Position numbers and translations under genes: made by a program. 64,000 bases of DNA from Riptortus pedestris (Eukaryota; Arthropoda; Insecta; Hemiptera; Alydidae): positions 146,872,001 through 146,936,000 of the forward strand of contig CM032229.1 of the NCBI GenBank assembly GCA_019009955.1, given 5' to 3'. Positions 23,729-34,947 of this stretch are shown here, piece by piece. The notes under the pieces are model-generated. The model was not told the origin of the DNA. It did no database searches and saw only the letters and a program-made list of their open reading frames with translations. How positions within the stretch are numbered: position 1 is the first letter of the stretch; each line of letters starts with the position of its first letter.

Positions 23729-24060
23729 AGTTGCAATAAAGTTTATACGAAATAAATGTTTTTTATTGAAGATCGTTGCAATAAAATTTGAGGAATATAT
23801 AAACATATAACTCCGTCACACACACTCATCGCAAAACGAGCAATAGCTAGTCAAGATCGAATGGCGTTGACAAACTATCCCAAAACACTTTCTGTGTGTA
23901 GAGGAAGAAAAGACTCACAGCTAATGAGGTGGAGAGCCCACCAATATTAGCAGGTCTACCAATACATGAAATATGAAAATCTCTACCGGTCTCTCAGACC
24001 GCTGTTTCGGTAAAAGTGTTAAAGAGATAGACTCCAATATTCCTGCAATGGATCCCAAAA

Positions 24061-24764
24061 GTTAAAAGAGTTGTTAAGGCAATTACCTCAAAAGGTGTAT
24101 ATTCAACCTCATCATCATCCCTCTTGTATTCATATTCAACTGATCACCAATCTTGTTCAAGAGAATTTCATAGCATAATAATTTACAAATCTCCATGAAA
24201 ATCGGGCCATTATTTTAAATCATGTTGCGAGATAAAGACAATAACCCGAAAGGCCAGAATTAATGGTTAGTGAATAATGTTTAAACTTTATCCCTTTTTA
24301 TAACTCATCATGAATATTTTCTAAAACTCATTAATTAATAGAAATTTATCACTGTTTGTAGTGTATGTCTAATGAGTCGCTTAGTCAAATGATAGCGTAG
24401 CTTGAAGAAGACGATTTTTTTTAATTGCCTCTTTAGCTCGTAACCCCACCAACTATAATTACCTAGTACTTGATAGAGACAACTTCTTTATTTTTATTTT
24501 TTTATGCAAATAATTACAGAGCATCGTTAAATCATATAATTGTAGCACCCTAGAATTATTTTCACAGAATTTGGGAAAGTATTTGAGGAAGCTTTCACGT
24601 TCTCAGTTCACGAAGATGATTTCATATCATTGACGAGAACAGTTGGAAGTGACAACATGAGAGACAAACATGCTCAATAAAACTATGTTTCTTCTTTAAT
24701 CAATACTTTCGTTTACTACGTCCATTTTTAGTTATCGTATATTTTCATATAAAAAATGGAAAAC
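24061..24764. repeat. Segment duplicated at 28793-29479, copy 1
   Basis: Starts GTTAAAAGAGTTGTTAAGG and stays alignable for about 700 bp in the same orientation as the second copy, with scattered substitutions. This copy has about 20 extra bases near 24101. No coding frame is shared. It is either a dispersed repeat of unknown class or a local duplication. Confidence 0.85.
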
Positions 24765-27454
24765 ATTTATAGGAATTGAACTTTAAATAAGAAACCTGAA
24801 TTCTCTGGCTGACTATAAATCAAGACAGTCATAAATTGGGAATAACAATATGATATAAATCATTTGGGAATCATTTTCCAATTAATTCAGTCAGCTTTAA
24901 TTCTGTCACAACACCTACGTATTCAAATAATTTATCGTACGGGTATTTGCTGACTGCTCTTGACAATTTATAATATACTTTTTAAAAATGCAGACACCTG
25001 AATAAATAAAATATTTCATTACAAAATTATAAAAATAAATACATTAAAACACTAAATAAACATAAGATGGAAATAATACAAGTTCATGAACCAGCTTAAG
25101 ACAAATGATTTTATAATTCTGATTGTTTTCCAGCTTACATTTCAGGTCCAGGTATGGTTCAATGTCAAGGGGAAAAGTAAAATAGAATATGATGTGATGT
25201 AATCTGAGTACCATCCTAGCAGGTCTCGAAACTGCTTAATTTGCACAGCCCTGTTTCCTTAGTTATATACTTGTGTAATTTGAGCAATTTCGTCAGGACC
25301 AGGTGATCGAAAATATCAATTTTGTATGTTTAAAACCTGGAAACTTGCTGAAAAATCAAGACTAAAAATAGTTTAGGTGGATGAATTTTATACATGTCTT
25401 ATGAGGTAAAACGTATTCACAGAATCAATACAAAATAACCAGTTAGGTTTTTTTATCGGTGGATACATGAAAGTATTGCAGAGAGATCTGCGATAAAAAT
25501 GATTGATATTTCACCAAGTTTAACAGCGGTAATCTGGCCGTCAAAAGCAGCTTCGACTAGCTTCGAAAGTTGGCGTGTTATTCTTGAACCACCTGTTAGA
25601 ACGCATAGAGTGTGGCTTGGATATTTTTGCATTATTGAATTAAGGTATGTTTTCTGGAAGAAAGTAGTTCTGATTCTCTATAGGTTGTTAAAGATGAGTA
25701 AAAGTTCCGTCTGTAATCGAATTACAGGATTTCTCTAAAAACATTTTTGAATGTAAATATTAAAATAGAGATTAAGAAAACCTCATAGGGCCATTATATA
25801 TTTTAAGCCCATGTTTTCAAGTTAAACCAACAGGTCTAAATTCTCATTTACAACTAATTGTAAGTGAGGCAAGACCGGATTAAAGTTGTAGTCTGCTTAC
25901 TCATACTGGCTAATGCCTATCATTAGACATCTTATGCAGGCGAAGGGATTCTTATGCCTCCAACGGAATTTTCGTCACACTTGCCTTTATTAGCATGAAT
26001 GGAATATTCCTCGTGATGTCTTCAATACTGGATGGTCTCGTGCAGAAAGGAATGGGAAACTACTGAATATCCTTGTGGGGATGTGTCTTATTCTCTCGTT
26101 CGTTCCCGTGAAAATCAAGTTTACCTGTTCACGGAATCATTGGCCAAGTGTAACATGTAGATACAAGAAACCAATAGGACATTATTTCCAGGCACCTGTA
26201 GTTAAGAACGGGGAGGTAAAGATGAAAGAATTATTTAAAAAAATGTCTTTTGAATTTAAAATAATATTCTTAAATTTCTGAAATCTTGATGATTTAATGT
26301 TTGACCACTACGATCCTTTTAAAGGATTCAGTGAAAGATGTAATTAATTTTCTTCTCCAGCTTAAGTTTTGTAACAGCTACCTCAATCTCTGTGAACTGA
26401 AATCAATGGTCGACATCTTTAGGACGAAGGTGAGTCTACTATTTTTCTTAAGAAAAACGCACATAGTAATAACAGGTTTCAATATTTAACATCCGCTTAT
26501 TATACATTCCTGACTAGTGTGTTATCTACAGGTTCGTTACTTTTTGTAATTATTTCCAGAATACCTACATTCTAATTCAAAATTCAAGGAACATGATGTT
26601 TATACAATGTGCATATTAAGGAAACCCCAAGATGATAAACAGGGAGTTTCCAAGAAAAACCGAAGGCAGGCGTGTCTCGTAATGGAGATATAGGTCTCTT
26701 CAAGAAAAATAGTTTGAATACGATTTATTTGAAAAAAGACTAATGCTTTTGTTGGAACTGAAATAACACTGGAACTTCGCAGGTCTTTTCCTTGTTTTTC
26801 AAGGGCGTGCCAATCTCACTTTGTGACAAAACGGATTTTCTGTTTTAAATTTTATTAATTTAGAACCATTTGGACGTCTAATGCATAAACTAGAAGAGGA
26901 TATTTCTGCCGGTAGTAATGAAATCAGTGAGTTCTACTGGTAAAGAATTTATTACAGGACATTTCGACTACGCTTGGTAGTCTTCATCACACCAAGTCCT
27001 TACAGAACTAAGCATAAACGGTCTGCAGCGGAACATTCTGTAAAGTATAATCATGTTAAATCTCCAGACAACTGCTGAATTGGAAAAACAAAATCCATTT
27101 CAAAGTAACAATAAACAGAGTCTTTATACAGTAAAAAAATCAATGAATAAAAGGAAAGGCAAATTAAAGCTCTAAACAAGGATTATTAAAATTGATTGTG
27201 AATTAAAAAAAACAAAGTATGTAAAATATTATTACAGAACAAACTCCAATTTTTAGTTCATTATAAGTAAAGGATTTCGGTTTTGATATTTTTATGAAAT
27301 TATACATTTTGACCCTCCTTGAATCTTTTTTGATTAGTTCCCGCGTGCAGTATGTACGTACGTACGTCTTATTAGTCGAAAATTACTAGTCTCAGAATAT
27401 TACAATTTCATATTTAAGACTCTTATAAAACTTATTTTCACATCTCCCATTTTA
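24765..27454. other. Least repetitive long stretch; no gene recognised
   Basis: No family found elsewhere in the window is evident apart from a poor CE-end-like match near 25225-25255. Forward frames of 79, 68 and 62 codons (25499-25738, 26075-26281, 26301-26489) are spaced like possible exons but show no domain, and I see no convincing shared splice frame. A diverged gene or old repeat cannot be excluded. Confidence 0.45.
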
Positions 27455-27579
27455 GCAGATTTCCCTTAAGGAAAATCAGCTATGTAGGTTGTCCTTATGA
27501 CGCAATTTTCAAAAAAATATCTTCAAATGACCATCGATCCTACCTAGTAGATGACGAAAATGAAGTCCGTTCAAAATTA

Positions 27580-27623
<44 letters not shown>

Positions 27624-28213
27624 AGTTTAATCATTGTCAAACTCGATATTTAATCGATTTTTGTAAAAAGAAAGATCAAGTCATGTTTAGAATAAGCTGT
27701 AATATTATGAAGCACTTTCTTTGAAGCTTAAATACCAAATGTTGTTCTCATTGAATTTTTACGTTTTGAGATAAATGAAAATACAAGCACGCGAGTAATC
27801 TGCTAGGTGACGCAGTCCGTACATGCCGGACTTATTAATCGAAAGAGGAAGGTGTGTCGACTGTAAAAATTTGAAATTATCTCCGTACATAATAAAGATG
27901 TCAAATACATGTATTGATCATTTTGATTATCTTAAAATGATGAAATTATTTGTGGTAAGCAGATATACTAAATCACTTTCAAACGAAATTATTTTGTATT
28001 GTACAGCTAAACATTTTGTTTATTTCATTTATTGGAAGCACTAGGAAGACATACGGTGTCCATATGATTGTTTTCATATTCAAGAAAATAGACCTAGAGA
28101 ACGAGGAGCAAATTAGAAACGCGGAAAGTTACTGATAAAACGAACAAGTAAAGTTTTTTTTTAATTGCTGGCAGTAAATATTATTTAAAAAATATGTTTA
28201 ATACCCTGTAACA
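27455..28213 (+). repeat. CE plus adjoining 390-bp segment; inverted partner at 35764-36460
   Basis: A CE with left end AGCAGATTTCCCTTAAGG, (TA)n at 27583-27617 and a short internal part runs to a worn right end near 27832. It is followed directly by a segment ending AATACCCTGTA at 28213. The reverse complement of the same arrangement, with the same junction, is at 35764-36460. The 73-codon forward frame at 27823-28044 is not intact in the partner. Confidence 0.75.
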
Positions 28214-28792
28214 GTCATAATAACAATTATGTGTATTTATTTACTTATTTTAGACTAACGATAAATCGGCGATCTAGTCAGTTACTGTCAGCTGTTAATT
28301 ATATTTATCATTAAATCAAAACCGGCCAACCATGAAATTTTAAAGGATGACTTATTTTTATCAGTTAAAAAATTCATCTTTTATGTTTGTTTAAGTAACC
28401 GACTGAGCATTTAGTTTCTAAAACCAGATTTCAGGGGTTGATACATGTTAATTGATGTGAAGAAATATGTTATTAACACTTTTTGGCGTTTCGTGCGAGA
28501 GGCAACGGCGATTCTTATCGGCAAGGCAGGCTCCGTGAAAGGCCAAGGAATGCTAAGAATTTAGGACTGCCATTGGCACAATGATGGTTACCTCATTGAA
28601 CAATGGTGCATAACAACCAGACTATTGCTTTGCACCTTACCCTGTCTCTTTGAACGTCTCATTAAGAACGAATTGTCAAGGGGAATGTATAGTACATTTA
28701 AAAGTTAAATCTCACAGAGGTTTTCCACGAACGAACGAAAGGACGAAGTATTAAATATTAGCGTATTACATTTCTCTGGGATTATTAAAGTA
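28214..28792. other. No feature recognised
   Basis: AT-rich with one GC-richer patch near 28480-28620. No repeat or coding signal was found. Confidence 0.45.
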
Positions 28793-29479
28793 TGTTAAAA
28801 GAGTTGTTAAGGCAATTACCTCAAAAGGTGTCTCTTGTATTCATATTCGGCTGATCAACAATCGTGATCAAGAGAATTTCATAGCTTAATCATTTACAAA
28901 TCTACATGAAAATGGGATCATTATTTTTAAATCTTGTTGGGAAATAAAAAAAATAAACCCGAAAGGGCCCCGAATTAATGGTAAGTTAATAATGTTTAAA
29001 CTTAATCCCTTTTTATAACTCATCTAAAATATTTTCTAAAACTCATTAATTAATAGAAATTATGCACTATTTGTAATGTATGTCTAATGAGTCGCTTAGT
29101 CTAATGATAGTGTAGCTTAAACAAGAAGATTTTTTTAATTGCCTCTTTAGCTCGAACCCCACCAACTATAATTACTTAGTACTTGATAGAGACAACTTAT
29201 TTATTTCTTTTTTTTTATGCAAATAATTACAGAGCATCGTTAAATCATATAATCATAACACCCTAAAATTCTTTTCACAGAATTTGGGAAATTATTTGAG
29301 AAAGCTTTCACGATCTCAGTTCAAGTAGGTGATTTAACATCATTGACGAGAATAATTGGAAGTGACAACAAGAGAGAAAAATATGCTCAATAAAACTATG
29401 TTTCTTCTTTAATCAATACTTTTGTTTACTACGTTCACCCTTAGTTATCATATATTTTCATATAAAAATGGGAAAAAAT
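28793..29479. repeat. Segment duplicated at 24061-24764, copy 2
   Basis: Same start and end sequence as copy 1 and the same orientation, about 4.7 kb away. See copy 1 for details. Confidence 0.85.
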
Positions 29480-29639
29480 TATTTCCATTACTAAATTCTG
29501 TGTGGTTATTAAAGTAATTCAGTTTGCATATGCATTAATTTAAATAATCTGTTTGAGTTAAGAGTCCATGAGATATCAAGTGACTATTTTACAATATTTA
29601 TGATGACTCTTATCTTCCTATACCGTTTAAATATTAAAA

Positions 29640-30114
29640 AGTCCGTCACGCAGGGGCTGCGTAAACTAAGCAGATTTCCCATGTGAAGTTTTACAATAGA
29701 GAAATCTGCATACTGGTAATACAAGCCCACCATGAGTAAATACAAACGGTAATAAGAAATCTTTCAGTTAATTTTAATAAATTCCCAACTGAAACGGCTT
29801 CTGAATTGTAAAAATAATTTATATTTTAATAACTCAAATTTTAGTAGTACAAGAACTAAAGAAGGGGTGGCGGCGGATGAACAGACCGTATTTGCATAAA
29901 TCACACAAAGTAACAAAGGTAAGGTAAGGTTAGAAACGACAGGTAAGGTATGCATAATAACGGAGATATTTTTGAAAATCCCCCCTCTAAACCTACCCTC
30001 CCACTGGTCCGATTTCAGCCGTTAACGAACTTCATCTTCCTTTTTACATAAAACGATTAAATACCGAGTTTGGTGACGATTAAACAAAAATTGCGACCGC
30101 TAGGGTGTTAACAG

Positions 30115-30176
<62 letters not shown>

Positions 30177-30300
30177 TTCAACTGACCTCATTTTCGTCAT
30201 CTCCTGGATAGGATCGATGGACATTTGAAGAAATTTTTCGAAAATCGCGTCATGAGTACGACCTCAATAGCTGATTTCCCTTAAGGGAAATCTGCTAAAA
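29640..30300 (-). mobile_element. Full-length CE (CE-11)
   Basis: Runs from AAGTCCGTCACGCAGGGGC to GGGAAATCTGCTAAAA and is about 660 bp long. It holds the C-run, the CGCTAG block, (TA)n at 30119-30172 and the closing near-palindrome. It is a good reference copy because both ends are intact. The short block after it (30302-30345) matches part of the segment next to CE at 35908-35950. Confidence 0.85.
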
Positions 30301-30344
30301 ACCTGATGTGGACACCATATGACTCCTTGTTCTCCAATTAAATT

Positions 30345-30508
30345 ATTTTTTATTTATTTATTAACGTCCACTTTATGCAACTATGGCTAATTGGGATGGG
30401 TTATCTACAGGTTACCAGCCTTTTCTAGTCAGGGTGGGACTAAGGTTTTTAATTAGTGAGTTCGCCACTAAATAAATTCCTATTTGCCCAGGTGGGAGTC
30501 GAACTCGC
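30345..30508 (-). mobile_element. tRNA-derived SINE, reverse (tSINE-4)
   Basis: Reverse-strand member of the family. The AT tail, GATGGGTTATCTACAGG and AGTCAGGGTGGGACTAAG blocks are followed by the B-box region (GGTGGGAGTCGAACTCGCC). The far tRNA-like head is truncated. Confidence 0.75.
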
Positions 30509-31193
30509 CTATTACATTAAATAAAAGTTTTGCTGCACACCATATAAAATATATTTATTTGGATTTGATGTCCTACAACATTTTTGATGGCCTTAAAAAG
30601 TGTCATAGAACATAATAAATCATTTTATAATAAACAAAAAAGGCCATTTACCAATCTTCTGTATCTGTAATGCGTAAGTATAAATGTATTTTTTCCCGCG
30701 TCTAACCGCTCCCCCCTCCCTTTTCGGTGAGTTCAATAGACTTATATATAAAATATGAGTTATTCGAGATACTTATGTAAAGGCGTCATGCCGAAGCAAT
30801 TGGAAATTGGCCGAGAGAGGGCCCAAACGGACAATTCCGCTAAAATCAGAAATCTGAAATTTTTCCTGTTTAAAATATTTCCCTCACTTTTTGCAAGCAA
30901 GAAATGAACCGAACGCTACTTGCAATATATAGAAGACACAACATTTTACCTGAGTTTGTTAAGTTTACTTCGACATAGCTTTTCTTTTCGTAGGCTTTAG
31001 GCTGTAATATCATAAGCAATTTTCGTCCCTACAACAAAAAAAAATTAAATCAGTCACCCACAATTCTTGAAAACAAAGTTGATTTTCAGTGAACTATATG
31101 ACAAATGGTGACATCCGTCAGCAATACATGACTCCATTAATAGTTGAGTAAGGCAAATAAATCGTCTGTAAAATAGGTGAAAAATAATCAAAA
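30509..31193. other. No gene recognised
   Basis: AT-rich with a C-run near 30711 that could come from a very old CE. Nothing firmer is seen. Confidence 0.4.
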
Positions 31194-31565
31194 ACGTCAG
31201 TCACGCAGGGGCTGCGTAAACTAAGCAGATACATAAGCAGATAGATAAGTTTTACAATAGAGAAATCTGCATACTGGTAACACAACACCACCGTGATTAA
31301 ATACAAACGGTAATGAGAAATCTTTCAGTTAATTAAAATAAATTCCTTACTGAAACGGCTTCTGAATTGTAAGAATAATTTATATTTTAATTAATATTTT
31401 AGTAGTCCAAGAACTAAAGAAGGGGGGGGGCGGATGAACAGAACGTATTTACATAAATCTCACAAAGTAACGAAGGTAAGGTAAGGTTAGAAACGACAGG
31501 TTAGAAGAAGCTTCCACCTTAGCCGAGCGGTTACGAAAATGGCCGACCTAACTGACAAACTTTAG
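31194..31565 (-). mobile_element. Partial CE (CE-12)
   Basis: Begins with the family terminus (CAGTCACGCAGGGGCTGCGT) and matches the first half of CE-11, including the ACTGAAACGGCTTCTGAATTG block. It ends without the TA tract or far end. The 62-codon reverse frame here is CE translation. Confidence 0.7.
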
Positions 31566-32005
31566 TGGAAGTTTCATCGTTTTTCGACTACCTACTTCAG
31601 ACAGAGTATTCCATATTAGGTGGACTGGGGTCTGACTTTTGATTCTCTTCTGGCGATAAAGTTCCCCAAATTGATGGTTTAAAGAATTTTCATGCAATGG
31701 AAATCAATATTCCAATAGAGTTATTGACAAATTGCCTAAGAGGGAAAGCGAGACTATCATATTGAACAGAGTTTCAATGGGTTAAAATAAAAAGGGGGTT
31801 CAGTACAGAATTGTGCTTAATTTAATCATTAAGTCAAATTAATCATTTTGTCATTTATTCACCTTATTTGACGTTTTTGAAAGGTAAATGTTTTGGTTGA
31901 TAACATTCTAGGAGGAATATTATGACCCAAAAGTTGGCATAATCCCATCAAATTCGAACTCCCTTATTAAAATACCCCTTATTTATTTATATTTCTGTAA
32001 GTCTG
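31566..32005. other. No feature recognised
   Basis: Unassigned AT-rich DNA between two CE copies. Confidence 0.45.
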
Positions 32006-32295
32006 TTATTAGCAGAGTCCCCTTAAGGGGGATCAGCTATTGAGATCGTACTCATGACGCGATTTTCAAAAAATTTCTTCAAATGTCCATCGATTCTACC
32101 CATAATATGACGATAATGAGGAGTGGGGGGGGGTTATGATCGAAAACTTGTATAGACCCAATCTTATTGCAAATTAAATTTACTATAAATATTGTTAAAT
32201 ACATTTATTCTCTATCTTGAATACTAACCGAGATATTTGCATTTTTATTAAGTGTGTGCGGATAACGGACGAGATGAGATTGGCTAAGGTCGGTG
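32006..32295 (+). mobile_element. Partial CE (CE-13) without the TA tract
   Basis: The left near-palindrome (AGCAGAGTCCCCTTAAGGGG) is a variant in which both arms changed together, keeping the palindrome. The arm and later blocks follow with the microsatellite and G-run region deleted. It then abuts LTR-element sequence. Confidence 0.65.
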
Positions 32296-32360
32296 TAAGG
32301 GCGTGAGGTTAGCTTTTGCAGTAATAATAATACAAAATGTCGGGGCGGGGAAGCTATTAG

Positions 32361-32378
32361 TCCCGGGTTTCGGCACCA
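32361..32378 (-). other. Primer-binding site complementary to tRNA-Phe 3' end
   Basis: Reverse strand TGGTGCCGAAACCCGGGA, three bases after the LTR's closing CA. It is complementary to the last bases of eukaryotic tRNA-Phe including CCA (from my knowledge of the conserved TCCCGGGTTTCGGCA terminus). This fixes the LTR edge and strand. Confidence 0.8.
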
Positions 32379-32603
32379 AAATGTTGGGGCGGGAAGCTTT
32401 TTAAAGGCGAGAATAAGAGAGAGCATTAGACTGAACCATTTTGTATTTCTAGTGGAAAGATGAGGGGAAATAAAACAAATAACTATTTGAGTTCTCCTAA
32501 GAATCAAGTATATTGAATTGATTAAAACTACATATAATACACGTTATAAATAGAGGTTGAGCAAGAAACAGAAAGAACTTAACTTTATAAACTAATTTAG
32601 TGG

Positions 32604-32607
<4 letters not shown>

Positions 32608-32667
<60 letters not shown>
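32608..32667. repeat. (TA)n microsatellite within the LTR
   Basis: Thirty TA repeats. Confidence 0.95.
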
Positions 32668-32672
<5 letters not shown>

Positions 32673-33115
32673 AAGCGATATGTCCTATATTGTGTGAGTA
32701 CTCATATGATAATTTGCGCAAATAATGCTAACATTATTAAAATAGGCACCTGCGGGAAACGAATACGTTCCTAGAAGTGGAGTCCTCCTCCGTTGCTATT
32801 TTCTGTGTTCCGTAGAAGATCCAACATCCAGCCGGTTGCGGCGATCAGCACAGGATGGCAGCTTTGCGGGAGATGAAAAACTGACTGTAACTCTATCACG
32901 GGTGAATTCCAACTGAGCGGTTATCTATGAAGCGGTTATCTGTAGCGGAGGGAGAGGGGCAAGGCTCCACTGGCCGTAGAAACAACCCCAGCGAGCGTCT
33001 AAGACCAACTGACTGTATCCTTGTAACTAGCCGATGCCTTCTTGAGCTGCAAAAGTAGTTTCCGCTGTAGGCCACAGCCTTGGTGATCTGCATATGTGTG
33101 GCGGGTTTGTGAACA

Positions 33116-33240
33116 CAGCGAGCGCGGGAAATTCAAATCAAAATGACGACTGAACAGTCGGAATTAAATAAACGAAATGTTTCGTTTCGCTTCACTTCAA
33201 ATTATTTTATTTGAAAGTTATATACGGTATCTCCGTCCCA
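33116..33240 (-). other. LINE 3' UTR-like fragment with hairpin
   Basis: Similar to 61096-61215, which lies just downstream of a LINE ORF on the reverse strand. Both share a central hairpin (here ACGAAATGTTTCGT) and a GAAAGT..TACG..ATCTCCGT block. No coding part is left. Confidence 0.5.
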
Positions 33241-33576
33241 ATTCGTCGGGTTGAAACATAGAAAATAATTTAAATATCTTTATATGACGAACAAAAAAGT
33301 TTCTTTACGAATGTTTTGTACGCCCAATACGTAAAGACAAAATTGGGATTTTGTTCTTTATTTTCGCCTTTCTTTAACACAACCGCCCTCAAAATCGAAT
33401 TCGATCAAAAGAGGAAGTGCACGACTAAACATTACTACAATCCCAAATTTCAACATCTCAAATCTAGAGTTATGAGAGACAAGTACGTACGCCATGATGT
33501 AACGTACATACCACTCCGAAACTAGTCAAAATGGGTAGCAATTTGTTGAAAGAAAATATTCGTGATTACAATACCC
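33241..33576. other. No gene recognised
   Basis: A 69-codon forward frame (33316-33525) starts with ATG and is basic, but no domain is apparent. Confidence 0.4.
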
Positions 33577-33727
33577 CTTTTAGCAGATTTCCTTGCTCCT
33601 TTTTAGCAGCTGTTGAGGTTGTACTCATGAAGCGATTTTCGAACAATTTTCTCAAATGTCCATTGATCCTACCCAGGAGATGAAAATAAGGTCCGTGCAA
33701 AACTATACATAATATATCTACATTTTA
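33577..33727 (+). mobile_element. CE left part (CE-14)
   Basis: A worn left end and the 130-bp arm with GTCCATTGATCCTACCCAGG are present. It stops before the Helitron, whose 5' end lies in the remnant TA-rich tract. Confidence 0.65.
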
Positions 33728-33734
33728 TATATAT

Positions 33735-34329
33735 TCTACTGTACGTGTGAATGTCACTGAACTCCTCCTAGACGGCTGGACCGATTTGAATGAATTTTGT
33801 AGTACGCGTTTGGGTGACGCAGATGAAGCAGGAGTGGGGGTTGTAAGGCAGACCTTAAATTAAAAATAACGATATTTCGTTTCCTATTGGTTATTTGACA
33901 AATATGCTCAGGATAAAAAATTTTTTATTTTGTTATTTAGTGTAACTTTTGTCGTACTCACTTTTTTCGTGTAACAAAGTATAAACGAGATATGCACTAA
34001 AAAATTAAAGTGGAAGCCAACGATTTTATTGGGCAATAACGATTGAACCGAACTTAACAAAACTCTATATGCAAATTAGTATTAATTCTTCCATGATTAT
34101 AAGCTATATTAATTTTTTTAGGTTCGAACTGGAGTGGGGTTATAAGGGAGACCTTAATAAAAAATTCGCGATAGTTCATTTTCTATTCCTTTTTAGGCAA
34201 ACGTGCACACAACAAAAGTTTTTTTTATTTGTTATTAAAATTAGCTTTTGTTTTGAACATAATATTATTAAATTTAATATCCTAATCGTTTGAAATATCA
34301 CGCAGGACAACGTCTGTCGGGTCCGCTAG
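33735..34329 (+). mobile_element. Non-autonomous Helitron, family 2 (HEL-2)
   Basis: Begins TCTACTGTACGTGTG and ends CTAG at 34326-34329, followed by T. The terminal block GGACAACGTCTGTCGGGTCC can pair GGAC with GTCC just before CTAG. The inside carries about 1.5 copies of the same 298-bp module found in HEL-1, although both ends differ from HEL-1. No helicase is encoded; the 74-codon frame at 34069-34293 is module translation. Confidence 0.75.
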
Positions 34330-34947
34330 TGTATATCTATATATACTTCAGTAACCCCTCCCCCTTCTACTCATCGGCTTTTTTCATAGAAATATAGATT
34401 ATGTGGCAAGATGAGATCACTCGTGTTATTCCAGTATGTGGGAAATCTGCGTGACGGACTTTTACTTTGTAAAATGACGTAAAAATGAAGTCAAAAATGA
34501 AATTTAAAAATATTCATGGTCGCCTGAAATTAGTTCATCATTATTCAGCACATTTAATTTTGGTGTTGCAATTACTTGATACGGTCGCCTCTAATGTTCG
34601 CAAGATACGGTAGTGAATGGGTTCGACTGTGTCAGCAGCCAAAGGGACCGATGTCATCTTGCAATAGGAGCCACCGCTGCAAAACACAGTATAATTCTAG
34701 GTCAGGTATAGAACAGCTGATGAGCCGTCAAAGAAGAAGCTTTCTCAGACGGGCGAGCTATTAGTCTCTCAGAGATGACACATATAGATATGGCTGTCTC
34801 CTGAGTCAGTGGACGGCCATTTGTCATTCACTTCTGGAGAAACTCGATAACATTCTCCGACACAAGCAAGCCTGACGGTTCGAGAGAAGGTTTCCTCTTC
34901 AACGACGCTGGTCTGTCAGCCCTCGGGGTGAGATCAAGATTGAAAAA
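34330..34947. other. GC-richer unassigned stretch
   Basis: A CE right-end fragment is at 34437-34462. From about 34540 to 34930 base composition rises and several frames stay open for 50-65 codons on both strands (for example 34576-34764 forward). I looked for transposase and helix-turn-helix patterns and could not support any. Confidence 0.45.

Larger units (their letters stand above)
23320..23804. mobile_element. Penelope-type terminal repeats in inverted pair (PLE-B)
   Basis: About 120 bp at 23320-23442 and its reverse complement at 23680-23804 form long inverted repeats around about 240 bp of AT-rich DNA. Each arm contains a hammerhead core in the same relative place, as in the terminal repeats of Penelope-like retroelements. 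No RT or GIY-YIG frame is visible in the spacer. This looks like a heavily truncated inverted copy, the form Penelope elements often leave behind. Confidence 0.65.
32296..33115 (-). mobile_element. BEL/Pao-like LTR retrotransposon remnant
   Basis: Reverse-strand element consisting of one long terminal repeat (32382-33115, 734 bp, starting TGTT and ending AACA), a primer-binding site and about 65 bp of leader. No gag-pol frame remains. An internal (TA)n (32608-32667) has expanded within the LTR. Because the primer-binding site is still attached, this is a truncated 5' end and not a recombined solo LTR. A copy of the LTR edge (CGGGGCGGGGAAGCT at 32341-32355) also lies beyond the primer site, which is odd. 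The 100-codon reverse frame across this area is not a gene. Confidence 0.7.

Noticed and set aside
24765..26500. Multi-exon host gene from the three forward frames
   Set aside because: Frames carry no domain, splice sites chosen at will would be needed, and nothing supports joining them.
31500..31540. tRNA-like A box (TTAGCCGAGCGGTTA)
   Set aside because: No matching B box or cloverleaf follows. The stretch belongs to the CE module with GAACAGTTACG-like sequence.
32205..32507. 100-codon reverse frame
   Set aside because: It spans a CE, a primer-binding site and an LTR edge, so it is a chance open frame through non-coding retroelement sequence.
34716..34735. CTGATGAGCCGTCAAAGAAG as a hammerhead
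   Set aside because: The second core block is GAAG not GAAA and no helix II forms.
34540..34930. Transposase fragment
   Set aside because: The composition is suggestive, but no helix-turn-helix or DDE motif could be read in any of the six frames.
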